Shown in pieces: positions 62,613-64,000 of a stretch of 64,000 nt of DNA (the first letter of the stretch is position 1; the number at the start of each line of letters is the position of its first letter). Location of the stretch: NCBI RefSeq assembly GCF_002968635.1, contig NZ_PVBN01000010.1:1-64000 (forward strand). The letters are read 5' to 3'. The stretch is from Neorhizobium alkalisoli. GTDB taxonomy: Bacteria > Pseudomonadota > Alphaproteobacteria > Rhizobiales > Rhizobiaceae. The position numbers were made by a program, and so were the translations under genes. The notes under the pieces were generated by a model. The model searched no databases and was not told the DNA's origin. It worked only from the letters and a program-made list of their open reading frames with translations.

Positions 62613-63670
62613 GCTGCTTCCTTCTTCAGGCCCACACCGCTGGCGTTGTGGATTGCGACGATGTCGGAGAGGAGGGCATAGGCGGTCTCGACGCGGCCAG
62701 CGCCTGGTCCCGTGACCGTGACAGCGCCAAGAAGCTCGGTGTTCAACGAAACGGCATTGGTCGCGCCGCTGACTGCCGCAAGCGGATGCTCTAGCGGGAG
62801 GCACTTCGGCTCGACGCTACCTATTACGGTACCGTCAGCGTTACGGACGGCAGAGCCAATCAACTTCCAGCGGCTGCCGGACTTAGTCGCGGCGTCGATG
62901 TCGGCGGCCGTCAGGCCGGAAATGCCCTTTCGCGAAACATCGTCGGGGGTGAGGTTGGCACCGAGAAGCTCGTTCGCCAGGATCACGACCTTAAGGCGCA
63001 CGTCGTAACCCTCGACGTCGGCGGTCGGGTCGGCTTCGGCATAACCCAGTTCCTGGGCTTCCTTGACGGCGGCGGAGAAGTCCATACCCGTTTCCATCCG
63101 GCCGAGCACGAAGTTGGATGTGCCGTTGAGGATACCCTCGAAGCCTTTGAGCTCGGCTCCGGCGAGCGTCCTTTCCGCCATCCGGATAACGGGAGTACCG
63201 CTCATTACCGAGCCTTCATATTCGAAACGCAGACCGTTCTTCTTTGCCAAGGCCTTTAATTCCTTAGCTCCGATCGCAACCGGACCCTTGTTTGTCGTCA
63301 CGACATGCTTTCCGCTTTCCAGGGCCCAGCGGCAATGGGAGACCGCGGGCTCGCCGTCTTTGGGGTTGGTGAACGTCGCTTCCACGATAATGTCTGCAGG
63401 AGCGGTCTTGATGATCGTCTCGTTGTCGGCTTCTGCGCTGCCGCCGGAGAGCTGTCCGAACCCGCCTTTGGAGAACTTTGTCTCTACCAGGGTCTTTGCA
63501 TCAAGGCCATTGGGAGAAGTGACCGAACCAAGGTACAGATCGCTCACGGCAACGATGTTCAGTCCGAAGCCGAGGTCGCGCTCCCAAAGCTGGTTCTTCG
63601 TTGCGATCAGTTCGGCTAGTGCGCGGTTCACGCCGCCAAACCCGATCAATGCGATATTATAGACTGTCAT
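62609..63670 (-). CDS. hom: Homoserine dehydrogenase
   Basis: A 353-residue NAD(P)-homoserine dehydrogenase of the short type without an ACT domain. It starts at ATG 63670 after [29 protein letters not shown] is the Rossmann start, [16 protein letters not shown] holds the nucleotide and catalytic Lys region, and [19 protein letters not shown] with [18 protein letters not shown] is the signature near residues 190-225. The missing ACT domain means no threonine feedback, which suits a catabolic enzyme running homoserine to aspartate semialdehyde. First gene of a seven-gene leftward set. Confidence 0.93.
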   Translation of the reverse strand: MTVYNIALIGFGGVNRALAELIATKNQLWERDLGFGLNIVAVSDLYLGSVTSPNGLDAKTLVETKFSKGGFGQLSGGSAEADNETIIKTAPADIIVEATFTNPKDGEPAVSHCRWALESGKHVVTTNKGPVAIGAKELKALAKKNGLRFEYEGSVMSGTPVIRMAERTLAGAELKGFEGILNGTSNFVLGRMETGMDFSAAVKEAQELGYAEADPTADVEGYDVRLKVVILANELLGANLTPDDVSRKGISGLTAADIDAATKSGSRWKLIGSAVRNADGTVIGSVEPKCLPLEHPLAAVSGATNAVSLNTELLGAVTVTGPGAGRVETAYALLSDIVAIHNASGVGLKKEAA

Positions 63671-64000
63671 GGGAGCCTCCGATTGTTGAATGCCCCCATG
63701 ATGAAGAGCTAATTGCACTGCCGAAACGAGGCAAGCGGACCAAATCACAGTGCAAATTGCTCAAACATCGTGCCGCTTGCATTCCCAGCCTGAACCTGCC
63801 TAGCTGCACTGATTTTACGATGGATTTTATTCTAGGTTTTCGCGACGTATCTCGCAGCGTCGAACCGGATACAGCCGGGCGGTTTCGATCCTGAGGCTCG
63901 TGCGCACGAACGTGGCGACGCCCGATCGCTCATCCGTCCGAATGGCTGCGCCGGCTCGATACAGGACGGACCGTTGCACCACGGCACCTCACTTTCATCA
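63671..64000. other. Upstream region of the homoserine dehydrogenase operon
   Basis: No gene recognised in these 330 bases. An inverted repeat pairs AATTGCACTG (63711-63720) with CAGTGCAAATT (63748-63758), 27 bases apart, about 45 to 90 bases before the hom start. It is a candidate regulator site. A clear -35/-10 pair was not found. Confidence 0.5.

Overview
The window looks like an accessory replicon (megaplasmid or chromid) or genomic island of a Rhizobiaceae bacterium (Rhizobium, Sinorhizobium or Agrobacterium group). The grounds are an AapJQMP-type amino-acid transporter, a pccB-pccA-methylmalonyl-CoA mutase block, a purU/folD block of rhizobial type, many ABC uptake systems, and decayed IS and regulator fragments. 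No rRNA, tRNA, replication or conjugation gene was seen. Names rest on motifs read by eye, not on database searches.

Layout. 1-2.3 kb: the 3' end of a gabD-like aldehyde dehydrogenase, an IS3-family transposase relic, an (AT)n tract and one exported protein of unknown function. 2.6-3.7 kb: a beta-propeller (PQQ-like repeat) protein. 3.7-18.8 kb: a catabolic island for a methoxylated aromatic compound. It holds an FAD aromatic hydroxylase, a MarR regulator, a LigM-type tetrahydrofolate (THF)-dependent O-demethylase, a MetF-like reductase, a five-gene Liv-type ABC importer, a CYP199-like P450 with its [2Fe-2S] ferredoxin, a relic of the ferredoxin reductase, purU, a truncated folD, maleylacetate reductase, hydroxyquinol 1,2-dioxygenase and a tautomerase-like protein. 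Three promoters in this island carry the same operator-like palindrome. 19-21.2 kb: a GST, a DoxX protein and a LysR regulator.

21.6-43.5 kb: two divergent blocks around an XRE-cupin regulator. Leftward lie aapJQMP, a GST and a methionine-gamma-lyase-type PLP enzyme. Rightward lie MOSC and PDR-type reductase genes, then pccB, pccA, methylmalonyl-CoA mutase, a homodimeric-E1 pyruvate dehydrogenase set (aceE, aceF, lpd) and ridA. Together they can be read as amino-acid uptake, gamma-elimination to 2-oxobutyrate, oxidation to propionyl-CoA and entry into the TCA cycle as succinyl-CoA. 43.9-49.8 kb: an MFS transporter, a relic AraC gene, a frameshifted hydrolase, paiB, an XRE-cupin regulator, a DoxX protein and a LysR regulator.

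49.8-63.7 kb: genes that are all leftward, in two blocks. The first is a basic-amino-acid-type ABC importer, an arginase-family hydrolase, a PLP gamma-lyase-like enzyme and an aquaporin. The second is homoserine dehydrogenase, an aldehyde dehydrogenase, dapA, aspartase, a homoserine-kinase-like protein lacking its catalytic aspartates, and AsnC and LysR regulators. The gene set fits import of a legume amino acid such as canavanine or homoserine, and conversion of homoserine through aspartate semialdehyde and aspartate to fumarate. This block and the methoxy-aromatic island are the most interesting parts of the window.
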